From an uncultured Candidatus Saccharibacteria bacterium (lineage in GTDB: Bacteria > Patescibacteriota > Saccharimonadia > Saccharimonadales > Saccharimonadaceae), in assembly GCA_947364965.1 (NCBI GenBank), contig CANAUU010000002.1, positions 1 to 29,986 of the forward strand: a stretch of DNA of 29,986 nt, in the 5' to 3' direction. Below are positions 1 through 6,438 of this stretch, one piece after another. The notes under the pieces were generated by a model, which ran no database searches, had not been told where the DNA came from, and saw nothing but the letters and a program-made list of their open reading frames with translations. The position numbers and the translations under genes are program-made. Position 1 is the stretch's first letter. Each line of letters starts with the position of its first letter.

Positions 1-2
1 TC

Positions 3-689
3 GGTAAACTCCTCCAAAAACATTCCACCCACCCCTCTCAAAAGTGCCCTAGCCAATCACCCCAAAAATCCGCCGCCCAAACCTCCCAAAAACACCCCAA
101 CCAGCCTTCTCTAGAGTCCCGCACTACGGACGTTCCCAAACACCTCTGGATTTATGATTCCTTCGCCGGTCTCCCCGAGAAAACCCGGGAAGACGCCTCC
201 GGCGCTGGCGCCAATTTCCAAGCTGGCGAACTCTTCGTCACCAAGCGCGAGGTCATTGACAAACTCCGCAAAAATGGCCTAAAAACCGCCAGCCACGCTA
301 CAGCCCAAGCCAACTGTATCTCGCCTCAAACCAGCCACCCCCAGTCCCCCGCCAGCCATCCACTATCCCAAAACGGTCATCCACAGCCACCTAGCCCCTC
401 CCGGATCCAGCCTACCGTCATCGTCAAAAAAGCCTGGTTTGACGACCTCACCCCCGAAGACCTTCCCGAGAAAATTTCCTTCGCCTTTTGCGACGGCGAC
501 CTCTACGGCTCCATCAAAACCAGCTTAAAACTCGTCGCGCCAAAACTAGAGAAACAGGGAATTATCATCGTCCACGACTACAACAATCCCGAACTCCCTG
601 GCTCTTCAAAAGCCGTTGACGAGTTCCTCCGCGCGCACTCCGCCTTCAAACTCCAAGTCCGCTACTCCCTCGCCATTATCATAAAATAA
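3..689 (+). CDS. TylF/MycF-like SAM-dependent O-methyltransferase, 3' part (5' end outside window)
   Basis: The reading frame is open from base 3 to the TAA at 687-689. Two blocks match the TylF/macrocin O-methyltransferase family: YDSFAGLPE near residues 51-59, and VIVKKAWFDDLTPEDLPEKI through FCDGDLYGSIKTSL and IIIVHDYN further on, where CDGDLY and HDY carry the acidic metal/SAM-site residues of the family. This family methylates sugar or small-molecule hydroxyls. Two stretches, about residues 1-45 and 97-138, are rich in Ser, Pro, Gln and His and have no counterpart in the family as I know it. They fall between conserved blocks and leave the frame intact, so they look like low-complexity insertions encoded by C- and A-rich DNA. 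The N-terminal SAM-binding motif lies outside the window. The family call is fairly secure, the substrate is unknown, and the gene may be shorter or divergent in its missing part. Confidence 0.75.
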   Translation, partial: GKLLQKHSTHPSQKCPSQSPQKSAAQTSQKHPNQPSLESRTTDVPKHLWIYDSFAGLPEKTREDASGAGANFQAGELFVTKREVIDKLRKNGLKTASHATAQANCISPQTSHPQSPASHPLSQNGHPQPPSPSRIQPTVIVKKAWFDDLTPEDLPEKISFAFCDGDLYGSIKTSLKLVAPKLEKQGIIIVHDYNNPELPGSSKAVDEFLRAHSAFKLQVRYSLAIIIK

Positions 690-734
690 CCATAAAAGCA
701 ATACTATAAATCAGCCGTAATAGATGAAGTGCTA

Positions 735-763
735 TTGTTTTGTGTGCCATTTTATGATAAAAT
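735..763 (+). promoter_or_regulatory. Promoter for the DUF3800 gene
   Basis: TTGTTT (735-740), a 17-base spacer and TAAAAT (758-763). The ATG at 774 lies only 11 bases after the -10 box, so the transcript would be nearly leaderless. No Shine-Dalgarno sequence is visible. Confidence 0.5.
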
Positions 764-773
764 AAACACAGAT

Positions 774-1442
774 ATGATCCGAGTTTTTATTGACGAATCT
801 GGCAATCTCGGTCGCGGAGGTAAATACTTTGTTCTTGCGGCGGCTGTTTTTGACACTCCCCAAGGCGCAAAGCGAGCCGCTAGGCTTATTCGGAAAGAAC
901 AAATCCGCCTCGCCAAGACTTAATCTCTCCCGGTCATTGAAGAGATTAAGTCTTGTCACTTATCAGTCCCAGAACGACAGCGCATCCTGGAAAAACTCAC
1001 CTCCAAAGCTGATATAGACGTGTTCTACCTAGTAGTAGATAAAACGAAGGTCGACCTTCTTCGCATGGGGAAGCCAAAGAACCTTGTCTATAACTATTTC
1101 GCCAAGCTTTTGACTGATCAGATTTTTAGTAAGTATAATGACGATTTCTTAGTGACTTTTGATCAACGCTCTACTGCTGTAAAATCCATGAATTCACTAG
1201 TTGATTACATTACGATTAACGCTTACACATCGCATCAACACGTCTCTCGCAATATCCAAGTCGAACAAAAAGATTCAAAAACTTATAACAATCTGCAGAC
1301 TGCCGATATATTGGCTGGGACTGTTGCGCAGGCCTATTGCCGCAAGAGTCACCATTTTCTCAACATTCTTAAAGAGCGCGTCGTAAAATCCGATGAGTTC
1401 CCTCGGTCGACTTTTGACGGTAGCTTGATTTCGAAACCTTGA
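774..1442 (+). pseudogene. DUF3800 protein interrupted by an in-frame TAA
   Basis: The N-terminal piece begins MIRVFIDESGN, the usual DUF3800 opening with the acidic DES motif, and stops at TAA 921-923 after 49 codons. The same frame then continues without further stops to the TGA at 1440-1442: VIEEIKSCHLS, FYLVVDKTK and the late LQTADILAG motif typical of the family. The downstream part is well conserved and has no frameshift, so the lesion is a single nonsense event in an otherwise intact gene of 223 codons. The start at 774 was chosen because MIRVF matches the family and a promoter ends just upstream. The stop lies in the left arm of a perfect palindrome (914-955). It could be a recent pseudogene, an assembly artefact or a recoded gene; a broken gene is most likely. 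DUF3800 proteins are thought to have an RNase H-like fold; their role is unknown. Confidence 0.75.
914..955. repeat. Perfect 15-bp inverted repeat around the DUF3800 stop codon
   Basis: Bases 914-928 are the exact reverse complement of 941-955, with a 12-base loop (929-940). The left arm contains the in-frame TAA. The right arm encodes the conserved EIKSC segment of DUF3800. This suggests the left arm was rewritten from the right arm. Confidence 0.9.
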
Positions 1443-1467
1443 TTTGTGGCACAATTAGTGCTACAAT
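1439..1467 (+). promoter_or_regulatory. Promoter of the small RNA downstream of DUF3800
   Basis: TTGATT (1439-1444), a 17-base spacer and TACAAT (1462-1467). The -35 box overlaps the DUF3800 stop codon. The expected start site is about 1474. No open reading frame of note follows before the terminator at 1545. Confidence 0.7.
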
Positions 1468-1473
1468 ATAAAA

Positions 1474-1568
1474 GAGGCGTTAGCCGTATGGTGAGCTTTA
1501 GCTAGTAAGTGTCGTTTTTCCGGCACCGATCCATACGCAGTCTTGAGCACTCTTCGGGGTGCTCTTTA
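1474..1568 (+). ncRNA. Candidate structured small RNA (about 95 nt)
   Basis: A well-formed promoter at 1439-1467 and a terminator hairpin at 1545-1564 bracket about 95 bases with no credible coding sequence. Possible pairing: a 7-bp stem 1485-1491 with 1531-1537 (CGTATGG/CCATACG) closing a loop that holds two hairpins, AGC 1494-1496 with GCT 1501-1503, and 1509-1514 with 1521-1526 including one G-U pair. GGC 1476-1478 with GCC 1483-1485 is an alternative pairing that would shorten the outer stem. It does not resemble SRP RNA, 6S, tmRNA or RNase P RNA. Candidate structured RNAs named DUF3800 motifs have been reported next to DUF3800 genes; this could be one, but I cannot match a specific motif from memory. 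Confidence 0.5.
1545..1568 (+). terminator. Intrinsic terminator of the small RNA
   Basis: GAGCACTC (1545-1552), loop TTCG and GGGTGCTC (1557-1564) form an 8-bp stem with one G-U pair, capped by a stable UUCG tetraloop and followed by TTTA. Confidence 0.65.
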
Positions 1569-1630
1569 TGTAGGGCAAGCATTATATTATAGAACGACAA
1601 TTGCATAGCCGAATGTAGAGCTTGAAGTCA

Positions 1631-1657
1631 CTAGCACTCCGCATGAAAGTGTGCTAA
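1631..1657. promoter_or_regulatory. CIRCE-like HrcA operator upstream of dnaJ
   Basis: CTAGCACTC, nine bases, GTGTGCTAA: 16 of 18 arm positions match the CIRCE consensus TTAGCACTC-N9-GAGTGCTAA with the exact spacing. It lies 57 bases before the dnaJ start and overlaps a TAAAAT -10-like box at 1655-1660. CIRCE is the binding site of the heat-shock repressor HrcA, which fits the downstream chaperone gene. Confidence 0.75.
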
Positions 1658-1714
1658 AATATACCATAGACAGTAGAAGACTTGCCGTCTACAATAAAGG
1701 ATTACAACCAAATC

Positions 1715-2623
1715 ATGGCAAAACGAGATTATTATGAAATATTAGGCGTGTCGAAGAGCGCCTCCGACGATGAAATTAAAAAGGCCTACCGCAAATTAGC
1801 GGTCAAATATCATCCCGACAAAAACCCCGGCAACAAAGAAGCCGAGGAGAAATTCAAGGAGATTTCCGAGGCCCACGAAGTCCTCTCGGACAAGCAGAAG
1901 CGTGCCCGCTACGATCAATTCGGTCACGCCGGGGTCGGCGGAGCCGCTGGCGCCGCTGGTGGCAACCCCTTCCAGAACGGTAATTTCAACTTCAATGGTC
2001 AGAACTTCAACTTCGATTTTGGCGGTGGCGGCGGTCTTGACGACATTTTAGGTTCAATTTTCGGCTTCGGTGGCGGTCCTCGCCGGCCCGCTCGCGGCGC
2101 TGATTATCGCGTGACGGTCACCCTGACTTTCGAAGAAGCCGTTTTCGGCACCACCAAAGTCGTCCCCTCCGACGGCAAAGATCTCAAGGTTAAAATCCCC
2201 GCCGGCATCGACGACGGTATGTCTATCCGCCTGAGTGGCAAGGGCGGCGCTGCTCCGAAAGGTGGCACCAAGGGCGACCTCTACGTCTTCGTCCGCGTCA
2301 AGCCACACAAGCACCTCACCCGCGAAGGCAGCATCATTCTTTCCGAAAAAACTATTTCCATGGTCGACGCCGCACTCGGCACCGAGGTTGACGTCGAAAC
2401 CGTCGACGGCAACGTCCGCATGCGCGTCCCCGCCGGCACCCAGTCAGGCACTCCGTTCAAACTTTCCGGTCATGGCGTCCCGCTCATGCGCTCCGATGGC
2501 GACCGCGGCCCCCACATCGTCACCATCATCGTCGAAACCCCAAAGAACCTCAGCAAACGCCAGAAAGAAATCCTCGAAGAGTTCCGCGACCCCAAGAATA
2601 AAAAACGCGGCTTCTGGGGCTAA
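1715..2623 (+). CDS. dnaJ: DnaJ-family co-chaperone without zinc finger (CbpA/type II-like)
   Basis: Partner of DnaK: the J domain stimulates its ATPase and delivers unfolded clients. The 302-residue protein has a J domain at about 1-70 with the invariant HPD at 33-35, a Gly/Phe/Asn-rich linker at about 75-130, and two C-terminal beta-sandwich client-binding domains from about 135. The four CXXCXGXG zinc-finger repeats of classical DnaJ are absent: no Cys occurs in the protein. That makes it architecturally like CbpA or type II Hsp40. An in-frame ATG at 1682 exists, but 1715 gives the canonical [11 protein letters not shown] start. A weak ribosome site, AAAGG, lies at 1696-1700, rather far upstream. 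A CIRCE-like site at 1631-1657 suggests heat-shock control. The window shows no dnaK or grpE beside it, so a second DnaJ may exist elsewhere. Confidence 0.93.
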   Translation: MAKRDYYEILGVSKSASDDEIKKAYRKLAVKYHPDKNPGNKEAEEKFKEISEAHEVLSDKQKRARYDQFGHAGVGGAAGAAGGNPFQNGNFNFNGQNFNFDFGGGGGLDDILGSIFGFGGGPRRPARGADYRVTVTLTFEEAVFGTTKVVPSDGKDLKVKIPAGIDDGMSIRLSGKGGAAPKGGTKGDLYVFVRVKPHKHLTREGSIILSEKTISMVDAALGTEVDVETVDGNVRMRVPAGTQSGTPFKLSGHGVPLMRSDGDRGPHIVTIIVETPKNLSKRQKEILEEFRDPKNKKRGFWG

Positions 2624-2825
2624 CCACCAGAAACCGCAAACCACGCAATTCGCCACGCCCCTAATCCCCAAACCCCAAATCCCGCGCAATCCATAACTTA
2701 CAATAAGTCATCAAAACCGCACAACTCCAAGCCCCAAAACCGCAAACAAACTGCACAAGCTGCTACACCTCTAATCATCAAAATCGCAAAATCCGCCAAA
2801 ATCATCCACACGTCCAATCTCATTC
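2624..2825 (+). other. C-rich, G-poor untranslated region after dnaJ
   Basis: No gene and no convincing stem-loop terminator. The top strand is strikingly C-rich and G-poor; for example 2701-2760 has 22 C and 6 G. Such bubbles are typical of Rho-utilisation sites, so Rho-dependent termination of dnaJ is a reasonable inference. Confidence 0.4.
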
Positions 2826-2854
2826 TTGACAAAACGCTTAAGGTGTGCTACAAT
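2826..2854 (+). promoter_or_regulatory. Promoter of the peptidase/ATP-grasp/QueC-like operon
   Basis: Consensus TTGACA (2826-2831), 17-base spacer, TACAAT (2849-2854). The first codon is at 2863, nine bases after the -10 box, implying a nearly leaderless mRNA. Confidence 0.85.
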
Positions 2855-2862
2855 AGAAGTAT

Positions 2863-3396
2863 ATGATTACGCAAAAACCAGTCCAGCAACCAAAAACCGA
2901 GCCTAAAGATCTGCCCGTTATTGGTAATAGTGTTCGTATCAAAGTTGCTGGCATTGCGCATATTCCTGCCAAAGTCGACACAGGCGCGACCATTTCCTCG
3001 ATTTGGGCGAGCGACATCCGGCTCGCTCCCGATAACCGTCTTGAGTTTTCTCTTTTTGCGCCCGGCAGCCCTCTTTATACCGGTGAGCGCATTACGGTCG
3101 ACGATTTCAAAGTTCGCAACGTCCGAAACTCCACTGGCCACGAAACCATCCGCTATCTTGTGTTTCTGCCAACCGTTATCAAGGGCAAAAAAATTCGCAT
3201 CAGCTACACTCTTTCCGACCGTAGCCGTAACGACTTCCCAGTGCTTATCGGTCGCCGCGCCTTGAACAATAAGTTCCTCGTCGATGTTTCGAAGCTCGGC
3301 GTCCCGTATCCACCTCATCCGATTAACGATGAGCTCAACCGTGAGCTAAAAGCCGACCCGCAAAAATTTCATCAAAAATACATGGAGAAGAAATAA
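2863..3396 (+). CDS. Retropepsin-like aspartyl peptidase of the RimB / ATP-dependent zinc protease family
   Basis: The 177-residue protein has the retropepsin-type active-site motif DTGAT (Asp39) after the segment PAKV, and the family-typical C-terminal block FPVLIGRRALNNKFLVD. In Escherichia coli, RimB of this family works with the ATP-grasp ligase RimK to trim glutamates added to ribosomal protein S6, and related peptidases are commonly encoded beside ATP-grasp amidoligases. Here it is first in an operon whose next genes include an ATP-grasp protein, with a RimK-type ligase at 5237, so a ligase/peptidase partnership is likely. There is no signal peptide, so it should act in the cytoplasm. 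It has a consensus promoter and no visible Shine-Dalgarno. The start codon follows the promoter spacing. The substrate is unknown. Confidence 0.85.
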   Translation: MITQKPVQQPKTEPKDLPVIGNSVRIKVAGIAHIPAKVDTGATISSIWASDIRLAPDNRLEFSLFAPGSPLYTGERITVDDFKVRNVRNSTGHETIRYLVFLPTVIKGKKIRISYTLSDRSRNDFPVLIGRRALNNKFLVDVSKLGVPYPPHPINDELNRELKADPQKFHQKYMEKK

Positions 3397-3397
3397 T

Positions 3398-4270
3398 ATG
3401 CCAATCAACCCGACCCATAGCACTAGCTCAACTCATTCCACTAGCTCAACCCATTCCACTAGCCCAGCCCGCCCTGCCAACTCCACGAACATCATCTCGC
3501 AAAGCTTGAACCTTGCGAATGCTGACCATGTCCAAAAACTCCTCTACACCACCCATAATGATCTCTCGCTCGATTCGTTTATCCAGGCTGGTTGGGTAGT
3601 TCGCTTCTACGATGAGCCTATCGTGCCTTGTTCGGCTGATTTGGTCTATTTCCGTGACCCCTTCAATGACCCGGAGTATCAACCTGACCCCTTTCACATC
3701 GACCAGCTCATTTCTCAACACCAAGACGCCCAGATCGTCGACCATATCTCTAGCTTCCAAGACATTCTAGAGCTTGAAGATAAGTATCTCCAAGCGACAA
3801 CATACCAGGAGTTATACCCTGCAACTTGGCTACCTAGCCAACGCAAATTTGTTCCAGGCAGCCATCTTGCGAAGCCTCGCATTTCCCAACGGGCCAAAAA
3901 CATTCTCTTCGATCTCGAAGATCGCACTCTCGACGACAGTTGGATTATCCAGGAGCTTCTCGATATTCAAGAGGAGTTGCGAGTTTACGTCGTTTGTGGC
4001 GATATTTTGGATCAAGCCAGCATCAAAAGCAGCAAGTCCAGCGGCAAAGTCAAAATCATTGGCGACCGTCCACTCACCCCTGAAGAAATCATCTTCATTC
4101 ACCAGGTCATGGAAAAGTGCCCGCTTGATTTTGTCGGTTTCGACATTGCTGTCCTCCCCGACCATCAGTATAAGGTCATCGAAGCTAATCGCTCTCCTCA
4201 ATTCCTCCGTTATAGCGAACGCACTGGCCTGAATTTAGCCGCCATCATCAATAAACATTATCAGCCATAA
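3398..4270 (+). CDS. Divergent ATP-grasp ligase-like protein
   Basis: The 290-residue protein carries late ATP-grasp features: a WIIQELL-EELRVYVVCGDIL strand pair around residues 188-206, DFVGFDIAVL, then KVIEANRSPQF, where E and N are the metal-binding pair and FVGFD resembles the VAGVD of RimK. The N-terminal half, with ADLVYFRDP and YQELYPATW, looks like a pre-ATP-grasp domain. ATP-grasp enzymes join a carboxylate to an amine through an acylphosphate. The gene starts one base after the peptidase stop (TAATATG), implying translational coupling. Its first 30 residues are Ser/Thr/His repeats encoded by an 18-bp tandem repeat and are probably disordered. The family is well supported, but I do not recognise a named enzyme and the substrates are unknown. 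Confidence 0.75.
   Translation: MPINPTHSTSSTHSTSSTHSTSPARPANSTNIISQSLNLANADHVQKLLYTTHNDLSLDSFIQAGWVVRFYDEPIVPCSADLVYFRDPFNDPEYQPDPFHIDQLISQHQDAQIVDHISSFQDILELEDKYLQATTYQELYPATWLPSQRKFVPGSHLAKPRISQRAKNILFDLEDRTLDDSWIIQELLDIQEELRVYVVCGDILDQASIKSSKSSGKVKIIGDRPLTPEEIIFIHQVMEKCPLDFVGFDIAVLPDHQYKVIEANRSPQFLRYSERTGLNLAAIINKHYQP
3421..3464 (+). repeat. 18-bp tandem repeat in the 5' end of the ATP-grasp gene
   Basis: Two copies of an 18-bp unit (3421-3438 and 3439-3456, one difference) plus the first bases of a third encode Ser-Thr-Ser-Ser-Thr-His repeats. The unit is a multiple of three, so copy-number change would keep the frame. Confidence 0.85.
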
Positions 4271-4274
4271 CCCC

Positions 4275-5087
4275 ATGACAACCGCACATAGCACCCCAAC
4301 TTCACAACCAGCCCGCCCGGTTTTTTGGACCAGCGGCTGGGATTCTACCTACATGGTTATTCAGCTTCTGCGCGCCGGCGACACGGTTCAGCCTATCTAT
4401 ATCTATAACCCTAAGCGCAAAAGTCGCCATCACGAGCTCGCTGCTCTAGATTGTCTTTCTGCTATTATCCCTGCCCGCATCAAAACCGGCCAGCTCCTCC
4501 CTTATCGCGTTGTCAATTTGAAAGACATCGAAATCGACCCAGGCATCGCTCGAGCTTTCGACGAAATCCTCGAGACGATACCGACCGGGCAGCGTCCGCT
4601 AGGCTATCAATATCGCTATCTTGCCAGCTTCTTGAAGCAGTATCATGATGAAGTTCCGGTCGTTACCCTTGGGCTCGAAAAAGCGCTTTCTCCAGAAACC
4701 TGCGCCTGCTCCGCTGTCATTCGTCAGTTCGGCGCCCTAACCCCCGATATGCGCATTGACACCCAGCGCAGCACTCCCGCCCTCATCACCCTTCTAGGCA
4801 ACTTCGAGTTCCCGATTATGAACGTCACTGAACCAGAAATGCGCCAAAACGTCAAGGACTGGGGATATGAAGATATTATGCGCGAGATCTGGTTTTGCCA
4901 TCGCCCCGTCAAGGGTAAGCCATGTGGATTCTGTAATCCATGTTCCAGCAAAATCGCTGGCGGTATGGATTTTCTGCTCCCAGCGGAGGCCATTGAGCGC
5001 TATCAAACCTTCTCCCGCATCCAACAAAAGTTTGGCCCTCGCATCAAGAAATTTTGTGATACCGTTTACCACTTCTTCCACCGCTAA
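4275..5087 (+). CDS. QueC-like PP-loop ATP pyrophosphatase
   Basis: The 270-residue protein has a modified PP-loop, TSGWDST (residues 19-25), in place of the usual SGGxDS, which binds ATP and activates a carboxylate or carbonyl by adenylation. Near the C-terminus four cysteines, 208, 217, 220 and 223, have the C-x8-C-x2-C-x2-C spacing of the QueC zinc site (CHRP then CGFCNPC). QueC makes 7-cyano-7-deazaguanine, but QueC-like paralogues also occur in defence systems (QatC, CBASS Cap9). No other queuosine gene (queD, queE, folE) is nearby, so a paralogous role is more likely than queuosine synthesis. It lies four bases after the ATP-grasp gene in the same operon. The first 15 residues are Thr/Ser/Pro-rich. 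The superfamily is secure, the reaction is not. Confidence 0.75.
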   Translation: MTTAHSTPTSQPARPVFWTSGWDSTYMVIQLLRAGDTVQPIYIYNPKRKSRHHELAALDCLSAIIPARIKTGQLLPYRVVNLKDIEIDPGIARAFDEILETIPTGQRPLGYQYRYLASFLKQYHDEVPVVTLGLEKALSPETCACSAVIRQFGALTPDMRIDTQRSTPALITLLGNFEFPIMNVTEPEMRQNVKDWGYEDIMREIWFCHRPVKGKPCGFCNPCSSKIAGGMDFLLPAEAIERYQTFSRIQQKFGPRIKKFCDTVYHFFHR

Positions 5088-5134
5088 CCAGCAACCCATA
5101 CGCGTTAAACATTGAACTAGCGAGGATAGTGAGC

Positions 5135-5158
5135 AGAGAAAGAATTTATTCTTTCTCT
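5135..5158 (+). terminator. Hairpin after the QueC-like gene
   Basis: A perfect 10-bp stem, AGAGAAAGAA (5135-5144) with TTCTTTCTCT (5149-5158), and a TTTA loop. No T run follows, so termination is uncertain; it may only protect the 3' end. Confidence 0.4.
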
Positions 5159-5176
5159 CGAACGACGCAGTTAGCG

Positions 5177-5202
5177 ATGCTAGCGATTTTAAGCGCTAGC
5201 AT
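5177..5202. repeat. Inverted repeat abutting the rimK promoter
   Basis: ATGCTAGCG (5177-5185) and CGCTAGCAT (5194-5202) are perfect inverted copies with an 8-base loop. The right arm touches the -35 box at 5202. It could be a terminator for upstream transcripts or an operator. Confidence 0.5.
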
Positions 5203-5230
5203 TGACAAATTTCCTCATCTGCGCTACAAT
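5202..5230 (+). promoter_or_regulatory. Promoter of the RimK-type ligase
   Basis: Consensus TTGACA (5202-5207), 17-base spacer, TACAAT (5225-5230). The ATG at 5237 is seven bases after the -10 box, the expected transcription start, so the mRNA should be leaderless. Confidence 0.85.
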
Positions 5231-5236
5231 AGAATT

Positions 5237-6145
5237 ATGAAACTTGCGATTTTATCAAACGGCAATGCCAATTATTCCACCAAACGCCTCGTTGAAGAAG
5301 CCGAGAAGCGCGGTCATAAAGTCCGCGTTGTAAAATACAAAAACTGCTACCTCTCTCTCGACGAGAAACACCCGAACGTCTATTATCACGGTAAAAGTCT
5401 CAGCGGTTTCGACGCCATTTTGCCCCGTATTTCCAACAATATGACTCGCTACGGTTGCGCTGTCGTCCGCCAGTTCGAGATGCAAGGTGCTTGGACCGCC
5501 TCGAGCTCCATCGCCATCACCCGCGCTCGCGATAAACTGCGTTCCCAGCAGATTTTAACCAAAGCTGGTATCGACACCCCGAAGACCCTCGTTTCGCGAA
5601 ACACCGCCGATATCGACGACCTCCTCGAGCAAATCGGCCTCCCGGTCATCATTAAGCTCGCTTCTGGCACCCACGGCAACGGCGTCGTTCTCGCCGAGAC
5701 GAAAAAAGCTGCCAAATCCGCTCTCCAGGCCTTCTACCTCTATAACGAAGATGGGACCAACATCCTCCTCCAAGAATACGTCAAGGAATCCGCTGGCACC
5801 GACATCCGCGCCTTTGTGGTTGGCTCGCGTGTCGTCGCTAGTATGAAACGCCAGTCCCTTGATGATGATTTCCGCAGCAACCTCCACAAAGGCGGCGAGG
5901 GAACCAGCATCAAACTCACCGCCGAAGAAAGCCGCATCGCCGTCAAAGCCGCCAAGGCTATGGGCCTTCACATCGCCGGCGTCGACCTTATGCGTTCCGC
6001 TCGCGGTCCGCTCGTCCTTGAGGTGAATGCCTCCCCTGGCTTCGGTATCGAGAAGGTCACTGGCCGCAACGTCGCCGAGAAAATCATCGATTATATCGAT
6101 CAGAACGCCACTCGCCGCAACTCTAAAGACCGCGTCGGCGCCTAA
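5237..6145 (+). CDS. rimK: RimK-type ATP-grasp glutamate/amino-acid ligase
   Basis: The 302-residue protein follows the RimK pattern throughout: an N-terminal Rossmann-like region (MKLAILSNG), a substrate loop with RDKLRSQQIL, the ATP-grasp core with PVIIKLASGTHGNGVVL, the DIRAFVVG strand, the FRSNLHKGGE loop that is characteristic of RimK/LysX, and the metal-binding end GPLVLEVNASPGFGIE. RimK adds glutamates to the C-terminus of ribosomal protein S6; LysX relatives act on amino-group carrier proteins. An upstream in-frame ATG at 5129 exists, but the promoter at 5202-5230 places the start at 5237. The RimB-like peptidase at 2863 is the probable antagonist, although the two genes have separate promoters. 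The family is very secure; the acceptor is unknown. Confidence 0.9.
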   Translation: MKLAILSNGNANYSTKRLVEEAEKRGHKVRVVKYKNCYLSLDEKHPNVYYHGKSLSGFDAILPRISNNMTRYGCAVVRQFEMQGAWTASSSIAITRARDKLRSQQILTKAGIDTPKTLVSRNTADIDDLLEQIGLPVIIKLASGTHGNGVVLAETKKAAKSALQAFYLYNEDGTNILLQEYVKESAGTDIRAFVVGSRVVASMKRQSLDDDFRSNLHKGGEGTSIKLTAEESRIAVKAAKAMGLHIAGVDLMRSARGPLVLEVNASPGFGIEKVTGRNVAEKIIDYIDQNATRRNSKDRVGA

Positions 6146-6372
6146 AGCCCCAGAAACACCCACCTTTCCCGGCATCCCGTTTCAGACACTATTATTACAA
6201 ACCCCAGAAACCACACCGATCAGCGACAATCCCGCCACACCAAGCGGGATTTGCCATCCCTTGAAGTTGTCGCCAGCCCGCCATAAATCCTCCAAAAAGC
6301 AAGAAATCGCCCTATTTTCTACCATTTTCACCCAAAATCCCATTATTTTTCCACAATTTTCTCACAAAGTGC
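6146..6372 (+). other. Non-coding gap after rimK
   Basis: C-rich and G-poor like the gap after dnaJ. It contains a terminator-like hairpin at 6229-6252 and, from about 6340, AT-rich DNA leading into the next promoter. No gene seen. Confidence 0.5.
6229..6252 (+). terminator. Terminator-like hairpin after rimK
   Basis: AATCCCGC (6229-6236) and GCGGGATT (6245-6252) form a perfect 8-bp stem with an 8-base loop. The T run is short. Confidence 0.5.
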
Positions 6373-6401
6373 TTGACATTTTTTTTTTTATTGCGTAAAA
6401 T
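6373..6401 (+). promoter_or_regulatory. Promoter of surface protein A
   Basis: TTGACA (6373-6378), a 17-base spacer dominated by a run of T, and TAAAAT (6396-6401). The T tract may vary in length by slippage, which would change the spacer. Confidence 0.85.
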
Positions 6402-6438
6402 TGGTAGTAGATACCAATTAATTTGAGGAGAATATCAA

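Noticed and set aside
921..923. TAA in DUF3800 as a reassigned sense codon.
   Set aside because: Every other gene in the window ends normally at TAA, TAG or TGA and no other in-frame TAA occurs in a well-conserved gene, so code change is excluded; local recoding is kept only as a minor option.
1474..1568. SRP 4.5S RNA, 6S RNA or tmRNA at the small-RNA locus.
   Set aside because: It lacks the SRP GGAA-type loop and conserved internal loops, the 6S central bubble layout and the tRNA-like ends of tmRNA.
3421..3464. Short repeats as a CRISPR array.
   Set aside because: The repeat is 18 bp, head-to-tail without spacers, and in frame within a coding region.
4275..5087. Genuine queuosine-pathway QueC.
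   Set aside because: The PP-loop is altered (TSGWDST) and no other queuosine gene is in the window, so only a QueC-like label is justified.
5129..5236. 36-codon N-terminal extension of the RimK-type ligase.
   Set aside because: It covers two hairpins and the TTGACA/TACAAT promoter; RimK proteins begin at MKLAILSNG.
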